8,607 nucleotides of DNA, from the NCBI GenBank assembly GCA_029335935.2, contig JARJMV020000046.1, forward strand, positions 1 to 8,607, written 5' to 3'. This document shows, one piece after another, positions 5,878 to 8,607 of this stretch. The notes under the pieces were generated by a model, which saw nothing but the letters and a program-made list of their open reading frames with translations, did not search any database and was not told the DNA's origin. Both the position numbers and the translations under genes were made by a program. The stretch comes from a bacterium. Lineage in GTDB: Bacteria; Armatimonadota; Fimbriimonadia; Fimbriimonadales; GBS-DC. The stretch's first letter is position 1, and every line of letters begins with the position of its first letter.

Positions 5878-5883
5878 CGCTGC

Positions 5884-6306
5884 GTGGCTGTATCGGTTGA
5901 AGCGGTGGCGCGTTGTCTGCAGCTGATGACGCGCTATCAGTTGCAGGAGCTGGAGATTACTCTCGGCGAGATGCGCATCTACATCGAGCGCGCGGGTGCG
6001 GTCGCGCCACCTGCGATGGCTATTGTGGAGCCCGGTGTAGCGGCTGCCGCCGAAACGCCGAACTGGATCCCCATCGAATCGCCCATGACGGGCATGTTTT
6101 ACCGTGGTCCCTCGCCCAGCGAGCCGCCCTATGTGGAGGAGGGCGACCTAATCCACGAGGGTCAGACGATTGGCTTGGTGGAAGCGATGAAGGTGTTCAA
6201 CGAGATCCCCGCGCCGATGACAGGCGTGGTGCGGCGCATCGTGGCGCAGAACGCCACTCTGGTGCAACAGGGTGAAGTGCTGATGCTACTGGAGCCGCCT
6301 GAATGA
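5884..6306 (+). CDS. accB: Biotin carboxyl carrier protein of acetyl-CoA carboxylase
   Basis: A 140-residue carrier protein that accepts CO2 on a biotinylated lysine and swings between biotin carboxylase and carboxyltransferase to make malonyl-CoA. The N-terminal helical region (residues 5-37, LQLMTRYQLQELEITLGEM) is typical of AccB. A short Ala/Pro linker (38-58) follows, then the biotinyl domain from SPMTGMFYRGPSPSEPP (66-82) to the end. The biotin attachment site is EAMKVFNEI with K103; the usual MKLMNEI or MKVMNEI is MKVFNEI here. The GTG start is set by the TATAAT hexamer and by the family N-terminus; no ATG fits. The last codon and stop overlap the hom ATG (ATGA), so translation is probably coupled. 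accC, its usual neighbour, is elsewhere in the window on the opposite strand. Confidence 0.94.
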   Translation: MAVSVEAVARCLQLMTRYQLQELEITLGEMRIYIERAGAVAPPAMAIVEPGVAAAAETPNWIPIESPMTGMFYRGPSPSEPPYVEEGDLIHEGQTIGLVEAMKVFNEIPAPMTGVVRRIVAQNATLVQQGEVLMLLEPPE

Positions 6307-7577
6307 GCAAGACTCTTCGCCTCTCGATTCTCGGCGCGGGTACGGTGGGCGGGGGTGTGCTGGCGCTGCTCCGCGAGAACGCCGACCTGCTCCAAGCGCA
6401 GACGGGCAAAAGTTTCGAGGTGCGCCATGTGCTGGTGCGCGACCTCCAAAAGCCACGCGCCGCCATCACCGATCCCAAACGCCTGACCGCCGACCCCCAG
6501 CGCGCGATTTTCGACCCGAAAGTCAATGTCGTGCTGGAGCTGATGGGCGGGCTGGAACCTGCGCGCACACTGATACGCGACGCGCTGCAGGCAGGCAAGC
6601 ATGTGATTACCGCGAACAAACTCGTAATGGCGGTCTCTGGCGACGAACTAATCCGACTTGCGCATCGACAGGGCGTGCGACTGCTCTACGAAGCAAGCGT
6701 CGCTGGTAGCTTGCCCATCCTAAACGCGCTGCAAGGCGCACTGGCGGGCAATCGCATCAGCCGAGTGGTGGGCATCGTCAACAGCACGACGAACTTCATT
6801 CTGCGCGAGATGGAACGCGCGGTGGATTCGGACGCTCCTGCCGAGAGCGCCTACGACGCCGCCCTGCGTAAAGCCCAAGAGAACGGCTACGCCGAAGCCG
6901 ACCCCAGCAGCGATGTAGAAGGCTACGACGCGCAATACAAAACTGCGATTCTGGCGCGACTGGCGTTCCTGCAGTATGTGCCGTTGGAGAGCATCTATCG
7001 CGAGGGGATTACCCATCTCAGTGGGCGCGACCTGTTGTGGGCTCAACGGCTGCATATGGGGCTGAAGCTGCTCAGCATCTCCGAGCGACTGCCCGACGGC
7101 AGGCTGTGTGCGCGCGTGCATCCGACGCTAATCCCGCGCGAGTGCCCCCTCTATGTGGTGCGCGGTGCGTTCAGCGGCGTGTGGCTGCAGGGCAACGGCT
7201 TCCAAGAGATGTCGATGCACGGGTTCGGTGCAGGCGCGCGCGCCACCGCCAGCGCCGTTATCGGCGACCTCATCGAAATCGCACGCCACCCCAAACCGCT
7301 CAAGATGGAAGACCCGTCGCTGCGTGCGGGCGAGACCGCGCCCATCGAATCGCTCACGATGCGCTATTTCCTGCGCCTGGTGGCGCCCGACGAGGACGCC
7401 CTGCGCACCCTGCGCGAGCCGCTCCAACAACTGGGCGCGGAGTTCCAACCCTCCGAATCGGTGGCGCAGGGCATCGAGCAAGTCGCGCTCACACCCCCAC
7501 TCAACGAGGGCGAGTTCCAAACACGCATCGCACCCCTACGCACAGAGACGACACTGCAAGTGATACGATTGCTCTGA
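6303..7577 (+). CDS. hom: Homoserine dehydrogenase
   Basis: A 424-residue NAD(P)H-dependent enzyme that reduces aspartate semialdehyde to homoserine, the branch to threonine, methionine and isoleucine. Seen: nucleotide-binding GAGTVGGG (11-18), TANK with K106, YEASVAGSLPIL (129-140), NSTTNFIL (160-167), GYAEADPSSDVEGYDAQYK (195-213) holding D204, D209 and the catalytic-type K213, and GFGAGARATASAVIGDLIEI (307-326). Residues about 353-424 form an ACT-like regulatory domain (YFLRLVAPDEDALRTL...IRLL), but the usual D-x-PGVL turn is DEDAL, so threonine feedback may be weakened. Another departure is S161 where nearly all relatives have NGTTN. Length is normal for the monofunctional bacterial enzyme. 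It is the second gene of an accB-hom pair (4 bp overlap); thrB, thrC and lysC are not in the window. Confidence 0.95.
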   Translation: MSKTLRLSILGAGTVGGGVLALLRENADLLQAQTGKSFEVRHVLVRDLQKPRAAITDPKRLTADPQRAIFDPKVNVVLELMGGLEPARTLIRDALQAGKHVITANKLVMAVSGDELIRLAHRQGVRLLYEASVAGSLPILNALQGALAGNRISRVVGIVNSTTNFILREMERAVDSDAPAESAYDAALRKAQENGYAEADPSSDVEGYDAQYKTAILARLAFLQYVPLESIYREGITHLSGRDLLWAQRLHMGLKLLSISERLPDGRLCARVHPTLIPRECPLYVVRGAFSGVWLQGNGFQEMSMHGFGAGARATASAVIGDLIEIARHPKPLKMEDPSLRAGETAPIESLTMRYFLRLVAPDEDALRTLREPLQQLGAEFQPSESVAQGIEQVALTPPLNEGEFQTRIAPLRTETTLQVIRLL

Positions 7578-7625
7578 AAGCACCCCCTCAAGAATCTTCG
7601 CTCTGCTACCCAAAATAGACGAGGA

Positions 7626-8607
7626 ATGCACGCATCGCTCACTTTCGGAGAGATACTGAGCGCGCTGAGCCACGCGCTGGATATTACCGAGGGGCAGCCG
7701 CGCGGACACGCCGTGCGCACCGCCTACCTCGCCTTGAGAATCGCCGAAGAACTGAAACTGAGCGACACGAGCAAACGCGACCTCTACAAAGCGAGCCTGC
7801 TCAAAGACGCTGGCTGCTCCAACAACGCTGTGCGCGTGTATAAAGTGTTCGCCGCCGACGACCTGCTCACTAAACGCGATGTGAAGCTGGTAAACTGGTC
7901 GAACCCGCTCGAGTCGTTGCGCTTCGCGCTGGAACATATGATGCCCGGTGCGAATATCTTCCAGAAGATACTGCACGCGCTGCGAGAGACGCGCGGCTCT
8001 GCCCGCGTGATGGACGAAGTGACGCTGGCGCGCTGCACGCAGGGCGCGATGATTGCCCGTTATATCGGCTTTACAGAGGCCGTGGCGCAGGCAATCGAGT
8101 ATTTAGATGAACACTGGGACGGTAGAGGCTCGCCGTACAAGCTCAAGGGCGAGCAAATACCCCTCTTGGCGCGGATTCTGTGCTTGTGCCAAACGATGGA
8201 GGTGTTCGCCTCGACTTTCGGGGTGGACGCGGCGTATGAGATGCTGCATCAACGCAGCCGTCGCTGGTTCGATCCAGAGTTGGTGCGCGTCGCGTGTAGT
8301 TTCCGAAATGACCGCGCGTTCTGGGCGCTGCACGCCGAGTTGCTCCACAACCCCGAGATGCAACCGCCCGTGCCCGATTTCACCCGACAAACGCTGCCCA
8401 CGGATATCGACCGCGTGTGCGAGGCGTTCGCGATGATTGTGGACGCCAAATCGAGTTTCACAGCGGAGCATTCGCGGCGTGTGGCGCGCTACTCGGTGCA
8501 GATTACCCAAGCACTGGGCTGGAGCAACGAGCGCGTGAACTTCATCTATCGTGCGGGGCTACTGCACGATATTGGCAAGCTCGGCGTCTCGAACGCAATC
8601 TTGGAGA
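7626..8607 (+). CDS. Tandem HD-GYP-type phosphohydrolase (cut by right window edge)
   Basis: From ATG at 7626 the frame is open for 327 codons to the window edge. Two HD modules are visible. The first (about 8-195) has LSALSHALDITEGQPRGHAVR (H28 retained), LLKDAGCSNNAVR (59-70) where HD domains have LLHDIGK, and YLDEHWDGRGSP (159-170), the counterpart of the HD-GYP signature HERWDGxGYP. The second begins near 265 with an intact set: DAKSSFTAEHSRRVARYS (H282) and GLLHDIGKLGVSNAILE with H314 and D315; its GYP region lies beyond the edge. Such proteins are cytoplasmic metal-dependent phosphohydrolases, some degrading cyclic di-GMP, and in related lineages this tandem form often carries a C-terminal output domain that cannot be seen here. 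The first module is probably catalytically weak or regulatory because its HD pair is KD. Only a GAGG one base before the ATG resembles a ribosome site. It lies 48 bp after hom. Confidence 0.9.
   Translation, partial: MHASLTFGEILSALSHALDITEGQPRGHAVRTAYLALRIAEELKLSDTSKRDLYKASLLKDAGCSNNAVRVYKVFAADDLLTKRDVKLVNWSNPLESLRFALEHMMPGANIFQKILHALRETRGSARVMDEVTLARCTQGAMIARYIGFTEAVAQAIEYLDEHWDGRGSPYKLKGEQIPLLARILCLCQTMEVFASTFGVDAAYEMLHQRSRRWFDPELVRVACSFRNDRAFWALHAELLHNPEMQPPVPDFTRQTLPTDIDRVCEAFAMIVDAKSSFTAEHSRRVARYSVQITQALGWSNERVNFIYRAGLLHDIGKLGVSNAILE

Noticed and set aside
7037..7618. Plus-strand open frame of 193 codons inside hom
   Set aside because: Arg/Ala-rich offset frame of a conserved enzyme; no motif and no start signal.

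Overview
The window is about 8.6 kb of GC-rich bacterial chromosome with eight protein genes, two of them cut by the window edges. It looks like ordinary metabolic territory: I see no phage, transposon, CRISPR array, rRNA or tRNA. High GC, dense CGC/GCG codon use, the presumed thermostable-style proteins and the tandem HD-GYP protein are compatible with a lineage such as Armatimonadota, Deinococcota or Chloroflexota. This placement is an inference of low confidence; no gene here is a phylogenetic marker that I can place by eye.

Left part (1-2375, minus strand). Reading in the direction of transcription, there is an SDR oxidoreductase of the HSDL2 type, then a UroD-superfamily protein with its own promoter and Shine-Dalgarno site, then, 20 bp later, the N-terminal 124 codons of biotin carboxylase (accC), which runs off the left edge. 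Middle (2434-4397, plus strand). A TauE/SafE-type membrane permease diverges from the SDR gene. A 182 bp gap follows, holding small hairpins, a promoter and a possible short upstream ORF, and then a type I-beta DAHP synthase (aroF), the first step of aromatic amino acid synthesis. Right part. Dihydrolipoamide dehydrogenase (lpdA, minus strand) converges on aroF across a 12 bp palindrome. It diverges from a plus-strand pair in which accB (biotin carboxyl carrier protein) overlaps hom (homoserine dehydrogenase) by ATGA. After 48 bp comes a tandem HD-GYP-type phosphohydrolase, cut by the right edge.

Functionally the window brings together fatty-acid precursor supply (accB, accC), the lipoyl-dependent dehydrogenase E3 subunit, and two amino-acid entry enzymes (DAHP synthase, homoserine dehydrogenase). 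accB and accC, usually adjacent, lie about 5.5 kb apart on opposite strands here.

The most notable signal is in the promoters. At least three genes (SDR, tauE-like, accB) have a TAnnnT -10 hexamer ending exactly 6 nt before the start codon, preceded by GG and with no Shine-Dalgarno site. That arrangement predicts leaderless mRNAs. accC is nearly the same with a 9 nt gap, and a TTG codon upstream of aroF has the same 6 nt geometry. The other genes (UroD-like, lpdA, aroF) have Shine-Dalgarno sites and spaced leaders. I did not find a convincing new multi-gene system.
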